Positions 1-8,748 of a stretch of DNA of 11,547 nucleotides are shown here, piece after piece (position 1 is the stretch's first letter; every line of letters starts with the position of its first letter). The translations under genes and the position numbers were made by a program. The notes below the pieces were generated by a model. It did no database searches. It saw only the letters and a list, made by a program, of their open reading frames with translations, and was not told the DNA's origin. The stretch is taken from contig CAMLHI010000044.1 in assembly GCA_946479705.1 (NCBI GenBank), positions 1 through 11,547 on the forward strand, read 5' to 3'. The DNA comes from an uncultured Oxalobacteraceae bacterium. Lineage in GTDB: Bacteria > Pseudomonadota > Gammaproteobacteria > Burkholderiales > Burkholderiaceae.

Positions 1-269
1 ACGTGGAGGACTTGCCAGCCGAAGCTCCAGGCCAGGCCGGCCAGGTAGGCCGGATACAGACGTGCGCGGGTCAGCAAGTCGAACACGCCGATGCCGAGCG
101 CCAGCACGTCCTTGCTCAGGTGCAGGATCAGGAAAGTGGCCCAGAAACTCTGGCCCCAGTTGCCGAACGGCTGGATGGCGCCGACCGCGCCGCCCAGCCA
201 GCGCGCAAAGCCGGCGGTGCTCAACTGCAGGAATGGTGAGCGCTGCAGGCGAGCCGTTCCTTCGTTCAT
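1..269 (-). CDS. Partial CDS: unidentified membrane protein, N-terminal part
   Basis: An open frame on the minus strand starts at an ATG whose complement is at 267-269 and is still open at the left edge, giving 89 codons with no stop. The translation begins MNEGTARLQRSPFLQL and is rich in Gly, Ala, Leu and Trp. It has a hydrophobic stretch around residues 40-60 (motif GQSFWATFLILHL) and a second one near the edge (YLAGLAWSFGWQ), so it is probably a membrane protein. I do not recognise the family from this fragment. It lies 132 bp downstream of the sterol desaturase-type gene on the same strand and may be co-transcribed with it. No strong Shine-Dalgarno sequence is visible, so the start is uncertain; an in-frame GTG lies three codons upstream. 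Confidence 0.55.
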   Translation of the reverse strand, partial: MNEGTARLQRSPFLQLSTAGFARWLGGAVGAIQPFGNWGQSFWATFLILHLSKDVLALGIGVFDLLTRARLYPAYLAGLAWSFGWQVLH

Positions 270-401
270 GCGGCGCACCTGGACGGCTATTCTGCCCACT
301 CGCCAAACCCAGCAAACTCATGCCACGGTTGGGGAGATTGTTCGAGGTGCCCGATGGCTGTCCTCAGCGAAGTCCATGCTGATGGCGTGCCGCGCACAGT
401 C

Positions 402-1241
402 CTAGCCTGGTTCACGCCTCACGGCCGCCGCCGGCATGATCGTCGATGCGGTCGGGCAGGTGTCGGCGCCGGGCGCCGGATCGGCCGGCGCGATGTCGGC
501 GAGCCCGTACGCCACGGGCCAGTGCGCCGGCAGATGGTGCGTGCCGAACAGGCGGTCCAGCACCGGCAGGGTCGCGGCGTAATTGCGGTCGAGCGGCGCG
601 CGGCTGCTGTGGTGCCAGTGGTGAAAGGCGGGCGTCGCGATCAGCCATTCGAGCGGGCCGAGGCGCACGCGCAGGTTCGAGTGGATGACGAAGCCCCATG
701 CCGTGCCGAGGACGATGACGGCGGCCGGCACGCCACTGCCGGCGGCGCCCGTGCCCGCCAGGCCCAGCACGTACAAGGGCGTCATGCCGAACAGCCGGGT
801 CACGATCATGTCGACCGGATGGGCGTGCGTGTTGATGAGGAAGTAGAGATGCTCGGGGGCGTGGTGGACCGCATGAAAGCGCCACAGCCAGGGAAGCCGG
901 TGGCTCAAACGGTGTCCCCAGTAGAAGCCCGTTTCCGCAATCAGGAACGAGAGCGGCAGCTTGACGGCGAACGGCAGCGCCGTCATTGCGGCATGCAGGG
1001 CACCGGGCAGCACCGACCGGATGGCGACGGCAAGCAGGCCGAACAGTGCGCTCAGGATCGCGGCGGGCACGATGCTGTTGAAAAAATACAGGCCGATGTC
1101 CGCCGCCAGCCTGCGGCCGGTGACGCAGTTGTGCCGGAGCGCGAGCCAGCGTTCGAGCGGCACGAGGATCAGCGACAGCAGCGCCAGCCACACGCACAGG
1201 CGTGCCACGCTCAGCAGGAAAGGGGGGAGATGGGCAACCAT
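402..1241 (-). CDS. Sterol desaturase / fatty acid hydroxylase superfamily membrane enzyme
   Basis: The 279-residue product is a polytopic membrane protein with the histidine boxes of the sterol desaturase/fatty acid hydroxylase superfamily. These are HRLSH at residues 110-114, HAVHH at 123-127, HAH at 139-141, a single His at 187, and HHWHH at 207-211. In this family the histidines bind a di-iron centre that hydroxylates or desaturates a lipid chain in the membrane. Hydrophobic segments lie at about residues 8-30, 48-75, 88-105 and 150-190. The tail after residue 250 is Pro/Ala-rich and looks disordered. The start follows 55 bp after the PEP-CTERM gene on the same strand, so joint transcription is possible. 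The lipid substrate cannot be read from sequence. Family call is confident; specific reaction is unknown. Confidence 0.9.
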   Translation of the reverse strand: MVAHLPPFLLSVARLCVWLALLSLILVPLERWLALRHNCVTGRRLAADIGLYFFNSIVPAAILSALFGLLAVAIRSVLPGALHAAMTALPFAVKLPLSFLIAETGFYWGHRLSHRLPWLWRFHAVHHAPEHLYFLINTHAHPVDMIVTRLFGMTPLYVLGLAGTGAAGSGVPAAVIVLGTAWGFVIHSNLRVRLGPLEWLIATPAFHHWHHSSRAPLDRNYAATLPVLDRLFGTHHLPAHWPVAYGLADIAPADPAPGADTCPTASTIMPAAAVRREPG

Positions 1242-1256
1242 GTTCGGTCGAGCAGC

Positions 1257-1282
1257 GCCGCCGGACGCACGCGCCCGGCGGC
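1257..1282 (-). other. Inverted repeat (8-bp perfect stem) between two minus-strand genes
   Basis: GCCGCCGG at 1257-1264 pairs perfectly with CCGGCGGC at 1275-1282 across a 10-nt loop. It lies in the 55-bp gap between the PEP-CTERM gene and the desaturase gene. No T-run follows on the minus strand, so it is not a standard intrinsic terminator. It could stabilise the upstream message or reduce read-through. In DNA this GC-rich, a chance stem is possible. Confidence 0.35.
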
Positions 1283-1296
1283 AATGGCATGACGTG

Positions 1297-2013
1297 TTAG
1301 GTCCGTTTCGCGGCGCGGCGGCGTGCGCCGAAGCCCAGCATGCCCAGGCCCAGGCCCATCAGGGCAAACGTGCCCGGTTCCGGCACGGCGCTCATCGACA
1401 CGCCGTCCAGCAGCGAAAACGGCGGCAGGCCGTCGGGCGTGCCGACCGCGAGGAAGCTGAGCACTTCGCTCGTGCTCGTGGCGGTGAAGGTAACCAGTTC
1501 CGACTTCCAGCCGGTAAAGCCGTGGTTGACATTGTCGAGCACGGCCGTCAAATACGTGTCATTGCCGAACGAAACTTTCCACTGTTCGGTCGTCGCGCCG
1601 TTGAACGTATATTGCTGCGCGCCCGCCCAGTAGAAGCTCAGCTCGTATTTCTGGCCGACGACCAGGCCGTTCACCGTCTGGGTCAGGGGAGCGACGCTGA
1701 ACGCGCCATCGTCAGCGACGAAGTTGCCGCCGGCTGGGCTGGGGCCCAGGCCGTTCGCGGCACCGTTATTCGGCCCCCACAAGGACACAAAATTGTAGAT
1801 CCCCGGGGTGCCGCTCGTGTCGACGTTGGATGGACCGTACAGGAAGTTGTAGCCGGTCGTGTGCCAGCCCTGAAGCTGGCGGCCGCCCGTGTCGATCTGG
1901 CCGTAATCGCCTGTTTCGAAATCGCCATTGATGATCAGTTCCGTCGCGTTGGAAGCGGTGGACGCCAGTGCGGCGATGGCGACGAGGGTGAGGGCGACGT
2001 GTTTCAAACGCAT
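1297..2013 (-). CDS. PEP-CTERM sorting-domain secreted protein
   Basis: The 238-residue protein starts with a signal peptide (MRLKHVALTLVAIAALAS, probable cleavage near ASNA at about residue 23). It ends with a PEP-CTERM tripartite signal: VPEP at 210-213, a hydrophobic Gly/Leu helix at about 214-230, and a basic tail RRRAAKR. Proteins of this type are exported, then cut and processed by an exosortase (EpsH/XrtA type) at the inner membrane, in species that make exopolysaccharide. The body begins with an NGDFE motif and contains GW pairs and aromatic beta-strand patterns, resembling DUF642/galactose-binding-like sandwich domains; a glycan-binding role is an inference. The ATG at 2013 was chosen over an in-frame ATG at 2088 because it directly precedes the signal peptide and has GGAGT just upstream. 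The 2088 ATG also falls inside the predicted promoter. Confidence 0.9.
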   Translation of the reverse strand: MRLKHVALTLVAIAALASTASNATELIINGDFETGDYGQIDTGGRQLQGWHTTGYNFLYGPSNVDTSGTPGIYNFVSLWGPNNGAANGLGPSPAGGNFVADDGAFSVAPLTQTVNGLVVGQKYELSFYWAGAQQYTFNGATTEQWKVSFGNDTYLTAVLDNVNHGFTGWKSELVTFTATSTSEVLSFLAVGTPDGLPPFSLLDGVSMSAVPEPGTFALMGLGLGMLGFGARRRAAKRT

Positions 2014-2033
2014 AAGACTCCTAAATTCGATGG

Positions 2034-2048
2034 GGCGGCGATGCCGCC
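2034..2048 (-). other. Small hairpin in the 5' leader of the PEP-CTERM gene
   Basis: GGCGGC at 2034-2039 and GCCGCC at 2043-2048 form a perfect 6-bp stem with a 3-nt loop, about 20 nt upstream of the ATG and close to the Shine-Dalgarno sequence. If the sigma-54 promoter is used, this lies in the transcript leader and could affect ribosome access or mRNA stability. It may also be a chance GC-rich stem. Confidence 0.3.
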
Positions 2049-2071
2049 GCCGTGGTTGATGCTTGCAATAA

Positions 2072-2088
2072 AGCAAAAGCCATGCCAA
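2072..2088 (-). promoter_or_regulatory. Candidate sigma-54 (-24/-12) promoter of the PEP-CTERM gene
   Basis: Read on the minus strand from 2088 to 2072 the sequence is TTGGCATGGCTTTTGCT. It fits the RpoN consensus YTGGCACGRNNNTTGCW with one mismatch (T for C after GGCA). The GG (2086-2085) and GC (2074-2073) are separated by exactly 10 bp, as sigma-54 requires. The start of transcription would fall near 2061, giving a leader of about 48 nt. RpoN with the PrsK/PrsR two-component pair is reported to control PEP-CTERM genes in related bacteria, which fits. A possible activator site, the inverted repeat CCTGC-N7-GCAGG at 2129-2145, lies about 45 bp further upstream. Confidence 0.75.
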
Positions 2089-2234
2089 CAGGAAATTTAT
2101 ATTAGTTAACAGTACCTTAGTATGATGGCCTGCCTTTCATGCAGGGTGCATGTAAAGTTATTCGACAACATCGCGACGCAGCGCGGTTCCAGCCGAAAAT
2201 CGGCTTCTTTTGTCTTTGGTCGTCTGAATACCAA

Positions 2235-2351
2235 TTAAAAAAACGTGGCGCGCGCCAGCCCGATCGGGCGCGGGGCCTTGCCGCCCATCTGCGCCAGACC
2301 GGCGAACACCTGCTCGACGCGCGCGCACAGGTTTCGAGGTACCCAAGGCGA
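2235..2351 (-). pseudogene. Relic of an IS5-family transposase, C-terminal fragment
   Basis: On the minus strand the frame ending at the TAA complementary to 2235-2237 reads LCARVEQVFAGLAQMGGKA, then PRPIGLARATFF and stop. This resembles the C-terminal region of IS5-family transposases, which typically carry ARVEHVF, an alanine/methionine/glycine stretch, then R-(S/T)-IGLARA before a final helix. The conserved Glu of ARVEHVF belongs to the DDE catalytic triad; here it is present, but both Asp-bearing parts are missing. The frame is closed upstream by a TAA at 2352-2354, and the usual last 25-30 residues are lost after ATFF. No terminal inverted repeats or target duplication could be recognised. 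It is therefore a dead fragment. The short length limits confidence. Confidence 0.55.
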
Positions 2352-2439
2352 TTAGTCGCCCTGCCGCTGTGGCGCCGGCATTTCCGTTGGAAAACTGGTA
2401 TCACAGCAAAAGCTGGGGCATAATAGCGGCTGTCCTATA

Positions 2440-2451
2440 TCTTATATAAGA
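2440..2451. promoter_or_regulatory. 12-bp perfect palindrome, candidate operator upstream of icd
   Basis: TCTTATATAAGA is a perfect inverted repeat about 145 bp upstream of the icd start and 10-15 bp downstream of a TATAAT-like hexamer (CATAAT, 2419-2424). AT-rich symmetry in otherwise GC-rich DNA suggests a transcription-factor site. From memory, similar CTTATATAAG sites precede central-carbon genes in Betaproteobacteria; I cannot verify this or name the regulator. The -35 element is poor (CTGGTA or TGGTAT near 2395-2401), so the promoter itself is not firmly placed. TATAAG at 2445-2450 could alternatively be the -10 box. Confidence 0.45.
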
Positions 2452-2596
2452 CTTGATCGCACAGCGAAACGATGCCGCGGCCGACGGACGGCTGGCTGGA
2501 GTATGATTTCTCCCCACCGTCCCGCACCCAGGCCGCGCGACCAGACAGGCGATAACCTTTTAGCAACACGAACCCGTGAATTCCGAGGAAGAGCGC

Positions 2597-4831
<2,235 letters not shown>

Positions 4832-4851
4832 GCACGCGTCTGATCCCGAAG

Positions 4852-4883
4852 CGGCCGGCTGCGTTTGCAGCCGGCCGTTTTTT
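4852..4883 (+). terminator. Intrinsic (Rho-independent) terminator of icd
   Basis: A perfect 11-bp GC-rich stem (CGGCCGGCTGC at 4852-4862, GCAGCCGGCCG at 4867-4877) with a GTTT loop is followed directly by TTTTTT at 4878-4883. It starts 20 bp after the icd stop codon. No T-run lies on the opposite side, so it should work only on the plus strand and not for the converging minus-strand gene. Confidence 0.96.
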
Positions 4884-4956
4884 ATTGGCCCTCTCCGTTC
4901 CCGGCCGCTGCCCGGATGCCTCCCCTGGTCGCCGCTTGGCCCGGTCGCGGCAACGC

Positions 4957-5223
4957 TCATCGCCGCGCCAGCTGAATCAAGCGCAGATTGCGCAAGTAAA
5001 TGGCCAGCCCCAGCGCCTGCCCGACAATGAACACCGGGTCCTGGCGGTAGACTGCGTAGACCAGCAGGGTCACGCCGCCGGCCAGGCTGAAGTACCAGAA
5101 CGCCACCGGCACCACACTCTTCCTGGCGCGCTCGCTGTGCAGCCACTGCACCACGAAGCGCAGCGTAAACAATCCCTGGCCGAGAAAGCCGACCGCCAGC
5201 CAGCAGGCTTCCCGGGCCGTCAT
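4957..5223 (-). CDS. LAB_N (lipid A biosynthesis N-terminal) domain membrane protein
   Basis: An 88-residue protein made almost wholly of three hydrophobic segments (about residues 7-25, 37-58 and 64-82). It carries the LAB_N signature GFLGQGLFTLRFVVQWLHSE (residues 12-31), followed by SVVPVAFWYFSLAGG. The domain is named from its presence at the N-terminus of some lipid-A-disaccharide synthases. Stand-alone copies are commonly found beside GT2, ArnT-like and PAP2 genes, as here, and their biochemical role is not established. It follows the GT2 gene after 15 bp on the same strand with a clear GGAG (5230-5233) six bases before the ATG, so the two form an operon. It probably acts in the inner membrane with that glycosyltransferase. 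Confidence 0.9.
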   Translation of the reverse strand: MTAREACWLAVGFLGQGLFTLRFVVQWLHSERARKSVVPVAFWYFSLAGGVTLLVYAVYRQDPVFIVGQALGLAIYLRNLRLIQLARR

Positions 5224-5238
5224 CGCAAGCTCCGCACG

Positions 5239-6303
5239 TCAGCCCCGCCTGGCGGCGCGGCGCTCGGTCGCGCAGTCGCCGAGCATGAAATGAATCAGGT
5301 AGGGCTCCTTGCGCGCCGACTCGTAGTAAGTCCGCATGAGCATTTCCGTCAGGATGCCCGTGCTGAGGAACTGCACGCCCACCACCGACAGCATCACCCC
5401 CAGCATCAGCAGCGGCCGGTGGCCGATCTCGAGGTGCTCGACAAACTTGATCCAGGCCAGCCAGCCGAGAATCAGCAGGCCGGCCGCGCCGCACAGCAGG
5501 CCGATGCGGCCGAAAAAATGCCCTGGTTTGGCCAGGTAGCGCATGAAGAAGTACATCGACAGCAGATCGAGTATGACCTTGAGCACGCGCGAGAGGCCAT
5601 AGTTCGATTTCCCGTGCACGCGCGGAAAATGGCTGACGGCTTCCTCGCCGATGCGTTCGGGTGCGGTGATGGTGGCGATCCAGGTCGGAATGAAGCGGTG
5701 CATTTCGCCGTACAGGCGGATCTGCCGCAGCACCGAGGTGCGGAAGATCTTGAGGGAACAGCCGTAATCGCGCAGCTTGATGCCGGTGACCCGGGCGACC
5801 AGGCGGTTGGCCAGCCAGGAGGGCAGCCTGCGCAGCCAGAGGTTGTCTTGCCGGTGCTTGCGCCAGCCGACCAGCAGGTCGAGGTCTTCATCGATCAGGC
5901 GGCGCACCATGCGCGGCACGTCACCCGGGTGGTTCTGCAAATCGCCATCCATGGTGGCGATGATGCTGCCCCTGGCGACGTCGATCCCGGCCTGCACCGC
6001 GGCGGTCTGGCCGAAGTTGCGGCGCAGGACAACGGCGCGCACCTGTGCCGGATGAGCCGCCACCGCGTGCCGCAGGCGCGCCACGGTACGGTCGCGGCTG
6101 CCGTCATCGACCACGATCAGTTCCCACGGCCATTCTAGGTCCCCGAGCGCGGCGAACACCTGCTCGACCAGGGGCGCGATATTGTCTTCCTCGTTATAGA
6201 CGGGGACGATCACCGACAGCCGGTGCTCGGGCGTTTTGGCTTGCTCAAAGCTGTGGGTGCGTATCAGCATGTTGGTGACGTGGTAAGGGCTCGGAAAACC
6301 CAT
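5239..6303 (-). CDS. GT2 glycosyltransferase, polyprenyl-phosphate sugar synthase type (DPM1/ArnC/GtrB-like)
   Basis: A 354-residue membrane-anchored GT-A enzyme. The N-terminal catalytic domain has SVIVPVYNEEDNI (residues 30-42), VVDDGSRD (64-71), the metal/nucleotide motif MDGDLQNHPGDVP (118-130) and RDYGCSLKIFR (178-188). It is followed by the family block RVHGKSNYG (228-236). Two transmembrane helices lie at about 266-286 and 298-320. Such enzymes move a sugar from a nucleotide donor to undecaprenyl or polyprenyl phosphate on the cytoplasmic face, making the lipid-linked sugar used by ArnT-like enzymes. An ArnT-like gene is divergently placed next to it. Two in-frame starts are possible: ATG at 6303 or at 6270 (11 residues shorter). 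Neither has a strong Shine-Dalgarno sequence. The sugar is unknown. Confidence 0.92.
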   Translation of the reverse strand: MGFPSPYHVTNMLIRTHSFEQAKTPEHRLSVIVPVYNEEDNIAPLVEQVFAALGDLEWPWELIVVDDGSRDRTVARLRHAVAAHPAQVRAVVLRRNFGQTAAVQAGIDVARGSIIATMDGDLQNHPGDVPRMVRRLIDEDLDLLVGWRKHRQDNLWLRRLPSWLANRLVARVTGIKLRDYGCSLKIFRTSVLRQIRLYGEMHRFIPTWIATITAPERIGEEAVSHFPRVHGKSNYGLSRVLKVILDLLSMYFFMRYLAKPGHFFGRIGLLCGAAGLLILGWLAWIKFVEHLEIGHRPLLMLGVMLSVVGVQFLSTGILTEMLMRTYYESARKEPYLIHFMLGDCATERRAARRG

Positions 6304-6460
6304 TGTCGCGGCGCCCGATCGACATACATTGGAGCTGGATCAAACGCGCCACAGCATTTCTTTGTGTCAGTTCGTCATGACCACACCTCGATCCTGATCA
6401 AAAACCGACCGCCGCCAACTGTCTAAGCTGTCCTCTCGCGCACCACACCGGAGGCCGGAC
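6304..6460. promoter_or_regulatory. Divergent intergenic region between GT2 and ArnT-like genes
   Basis: This 157-bp gap must hold promoters for both divergent envelope units. It has AT-richer patches (6354-6364 and 6397-6406) and two copies of GATCAAA (6338-6344 and 6397-6403), but I see no convincing -35/-10 pair on either strand. The plus-strand gene has a strong GGAGG at 6450-6454. Shared control of the two units is an inference from layout. Confidence 0.4.
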
Positions 6461-7942
6461 ATGCAGGGACAGGACCGCAGCTTGCCGCACGACCAGCGCC
6501 AGCCAGGCGGGCTGGGCTGGCTGGTGCTCGCGCTGGCCGCGCTGACGCTGTACCGCGCCGGCGTGGCCCGGCACGCGCTGCCGCTGTACCTGGACGAAGC
6601 CCAGTACTGGGTGTGGTCGCGCACGCCCGACTGGGGCTACTACTCCAAGCCGCCCATGGTCGCCTGGCTGATCCGCCTGTTCAGCGTGTTCGGCGATGGC
6701 GAACTGAGCGTGCGCATGGCCAGCCTGCTGCTGCATCCGCTCAGCGCCCTGCTGGTGTATGCGCTCGGCCGGCGCATGTTCGATCCCCGCACGGCCGTCG
6801 CGGGCGCGCTGCTGTTCGCCAGCCTGCCGCTGGTCGGCTTCAATTCGCTGTTCATGACCACCGACGCACCGCTGATGTTCTTTTGGGGCCTGGCCAGCTA
6901 TGCCTTGTGGAATGCCCTGAACCGCAATCGCCGCACCGACTGGCTGCTGCTGGGCATCGCCGTCGGATTCGGACTGCTGTCGAAATATTCGATGGTCCTG
7001 TTTGCCGCCTCGGTGGCGCTGCTGCTATGCCTGCCGCACTATCGCCGCCACTGGCGCCAGCGCGGGCTGTATGGCGCTGCCGCCCTGGCCGTGCTGATGT
7101 TCCTGCCCAACCTGTGGTGGAACGCGCGCACGGGCTTCGTCAGTTTCCGCCACACGGCCGAAATTTCCCAGCTTGGCGGCGCGCTGTTCCACCCCGCGCG
7201 GCTGGCCGAATTCATCGGCGCCCAGTTTGCCTGCATGGGCCCGATCGGCTTTGCCTTCCTGCTGGCGGCGCTGGCCGCGCCGGCGGCCTGGCGCGATCCG
7301 AAGCAGGGATTCCTGGCCGCCCTGACGCTGCCCTTTCTGGGCGTGATCGCGCTGCAGGCACTGCTGGCCAAGGCCAACGCCAACTGGGCCGCGCCAGCGT
7401 ATTTTGCGGGCAGCCTGCTGGTCGCCACGCGCCTGATCGCACGAGGGCGAAGGCACTGGTACATCGCCGCACTCGTGCTCAACCTCGCCTTGCTGTCCGC
7501 GTTCTACCACTACCGCGGCCTGGCCGGAGCGCTCGGCATCGCGCTCACGCGCGCGAGCGATCCATACGCGCGCGTGCTGGGCTGGCCGCGCGCCGGGCAG
7601 GAAGTGAGCCGCGTGCTGGCCCGCTATCCACATGCGCACCTGGCCACGGTGGAGCGCGCCGAATTCGCCCTGCTGCATTACTACGTGCGGCCGCACCCAT
7701 ACGGTATGTGCATCTGGAATCCCGCACGCCAGCGGCGCAACCAGTTCCACCTGACGGCGGACATCGCCCAGGCGCGCGGCGCCAGTTTCATCATCGCCAC
7801 TACTCATCCCATGGATGCCAGCGCGGCGCGCGCGTTCGAGCACTGGAGCGCGCTCGGCCAGGTCAGCGTGCCGCTCTATCCGGACGACGCGCTCAGGCTC
7901 TATCTGTACCGGGGCGAGCGCTTCCAAGGGTACCCGCCATGA
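6461..7942 (+). CDS. ArnT-like (GT39/GT83, PMT_2) lipid-linked-sugar glycosyltransferase
   Basis: A 493-residue polytopic membrane protein of the ArnT/PMT_2 family. These enzymes use a polyprenyl-phosphate sugar and transfer it, on the periplasmic face, to lipid A or another acceptor. The first periplasmic loop carries the family motif LDEAQYWVWSRTPDWGYYSK (residues 44-63) with the acidic pair D45-E46, followed by PPMVAWLIRL. TTDAPL at 133-138 is another conserved loop. About ten hydrophobic helices follow up to roughly residue 355, then a soluble C-terminal domain. At 493 residues it is shorter than E. coli ArnT (about 550) but normal for the wider family. GGAGG lies six bases before the ATG. 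Its stop overlaps the next start (ATGA), giving tight coupling with the PAP2 gene. The sugar and acceptor cannot be read. Confidence 0.92.
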   Translation: MQGQDRSLPHDQRQPGGLGWLVLALAALTLYRAGVARHALPLYLDEAQYWVWSRTPDWGYYSKPPMVAWLIRLFSVFGDGELSVRMASLLLHPLSALLVYALGRRMFDPRTAVAGALLFASLPLVGFNSLFMTTDAPLMFFWGLASYALWNALNRNRRTDWLLLGIAVGFGLLSKYSMVLFAASVALLLCLPHYRRHWRQRGLYGAAALAVLMFLPNLWWNARTGFVSFRHTAEISQLGGALFHPARLAEFIGAQFACMGPIGFAFLLAALAAPAAWRDPKQGFLAALTLPFLGVIALQALLAKANANWAAPAYFAGSLLVATRLIARGRRHWYIAALVLNLALLSAFYHYRGLAGALGIALTRASDPYARVLGWPRAGQEVSRVLARYPHAHLATVERAEFALLHYYVRPHPYGMCIWNPARQRRNQFHLTADIAQARGASFIIATTHPMDASAARAFEHWSALGQVSVPLYPDDALRLYLYRGERFQGYPP

Positions 7943-8679
7943 TCGCCCTGCTGCGCCGCCATGCCGACTTCGCGCTCGCGCTCGCGTGCATCGGAGCCTT
8001 TGCCGCCTGGCCCGAGCTCGACCTGCGCCTGGTCGCCCCGTTCTACCGGCACGGCCTGGGCTTTCCCGGCAACGAAGTCTGGTGGATCAAGGCCATCTAT
8101 GTGGCGGTGGCGCGTACCTGGGTGCTGGCGCTCGCCCTGCTCGTCCTGCTCCTCGCCAGCTGGCTGCCGCGCTTGCGCGCACCGCTCGGGCGCCGGCGCA
8201 AGGCCTTGCTCTATCTGCTGACCGCCCTCATCGTCGGGCCTGGGCTGATCGTCAACACGGTGCTCAAGGACCACTGGGGCCGGCCGCGCCCGGTGCATCT
8301 GGCGCAATTCGGCGGCCACTCGACCTTCACGCCTGCGCTCAAATACAGCACCCAGTGCCCGCGCAACTGTTCCTTTCCCAGCGGCCATGCAGGCGCGGCC
8401 TTCTTTCCCATGGCCGGCTACTGGCTGACGCGCCAGCGCCGCTGGCTGGTGCTGGGCATCGCCTGCGGCCTGCTGGTCGGCTACACGCGCATGGCGATGG
8501 GCGCGCACTTCCTGTCGGACGTGATCTTCTCCGGATTCATCGTGCATTTCAGCTGCCGCTGGCTGGCCGCCTGTTTCGGCCTGCACCACGCGCTGCCGGG
8601 TCCCGAGCCGCCGTGCGGCATCGACGCGGCAAGGCGCGGCGGTGCCGCGGCCGTCACCACGCAGGTCACGCCCAGGTAG
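7939..8679 (+). CDS. PAP2-family lipid phosphatase
   Basis: A 246-residue membrane protein with the three phosphatase motifs of the PAP2 superfamily: KDHWGRPRP (110-118, KxxxxxxRP), PSGH (147-150) and TRMAMGAHFLSD (183-194, where Thr replaces the usual Ser of SRxxxxxHxxxD). H150 and H190 are the expected catalytic histidines. Hydrophobic segments at about 10-26, 52-74, 88-106, 168-182 and 192-210 fit the usual six-helix plan. Substrates in the superfamily include undecaprenyl pyrophosphate and lipid A phosphates. Next to an ArnT-like enzyme, either carrier recycling or lipid A dephosphorylation is plausible. The start is the ATG inside the ATGA overlap, with AAGGG at 7926-7930. The open frame continues far upstream of this ATG, but only as a shadow of the preceding gene. 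Confidence 0.93.
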   Translation: MIALLRRHADFALALACIGAFAAWPELDLRLVAPFYRHGLGFPGNEVWWIKAIYVAVARTWVLALALLVLLLASWLPRLRAPLGRRRKALLYLLTALIVGPGLIVNTVLKDHWGRPRPVHLAQFGGHSTFTPALKYSTQCPRNCSFPSGHAGAAFFPMAGYWLTRQRRWLVLGIACGLLVGYTRMAMGAHFLSDVIFSGFIVHFSCRWLAACFGLHHALPGPEPPCGIDAARRGGAAAVTTQVTPR

Positions 8680-8712
8680 AAGCGGGCTGGGGGCCGCAGG
8701 CCGCCTTGTGCA

Positions 8713-8741
8713 TTTTCCGCATGATCTTGCACTTTTATATT
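8713..8741 (+). promoter_or_regulatory. Weak candidate promoter and inverted repeat ahead of the acetyltransferase remnant
   Basis: TATATT at 8736-8741 is a good -10 match, with TTTTCC at 8713-8718 as a poor -35 at 17 bp. An inverted repeat GTGCA (8708-8712) / TGCAC (8728-8732) overlaps it. The AT-rich patch after PAP2 looks like a former promoter of the acetyltransferase-XRE pair. Evidence is weak. Confidence 0.25.
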
Positions 8742-8748
8742 CGTTTGA

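Larger units (their letters stand above)
2089..2596. other. Intergenic region between divergent PEP-CTERM and icd genes
   Basis: About 500 bp without an intact gene. The left end is AT-rich (2093-2128) and probably holds upstream control sites for the PEP-CTERM promoter. The middle carries a transposase relic (2235-2351). The right end holds a 12-bp palindrome (2440-2451) and the icd leader. Small open frames exist on both strands (about 95 codons each), but they lack good ribosome binding sites, are Arg-rich and resemble no protein I know, so they are not called as genes. Confidence 0.6.

Noticed and set aside
354..1292. Plus-strand open frame of 312 codons
   Set aside because: It is antisense to the desaturase gene, whose five histidine clusters are clear; its own translation is Arg/Gln/Gly-rich without recognisable motifs.
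2139..2423. Small plus-strand ORF of 94 codons in the icd upstream region
   Set aside because: It starts without a ribosome binding site, overlaps the transposase fossil in antisense and runs up to the predicted icd promoter.
4852..4877. Bidirectional terminator serving the LAB_N gene too
   Set aside because: On the minus strand the hairpin is not followed by a T-run, so only plus-strand activity is supported.
6613..7938. Long upstream extension of the PAP2 reading frame
   Set aside because: It overlaps the ArnT-like gene in another frame and is Arg/Pro/Ala-rich; PAP2 homology begins only at the ATG at 7939.
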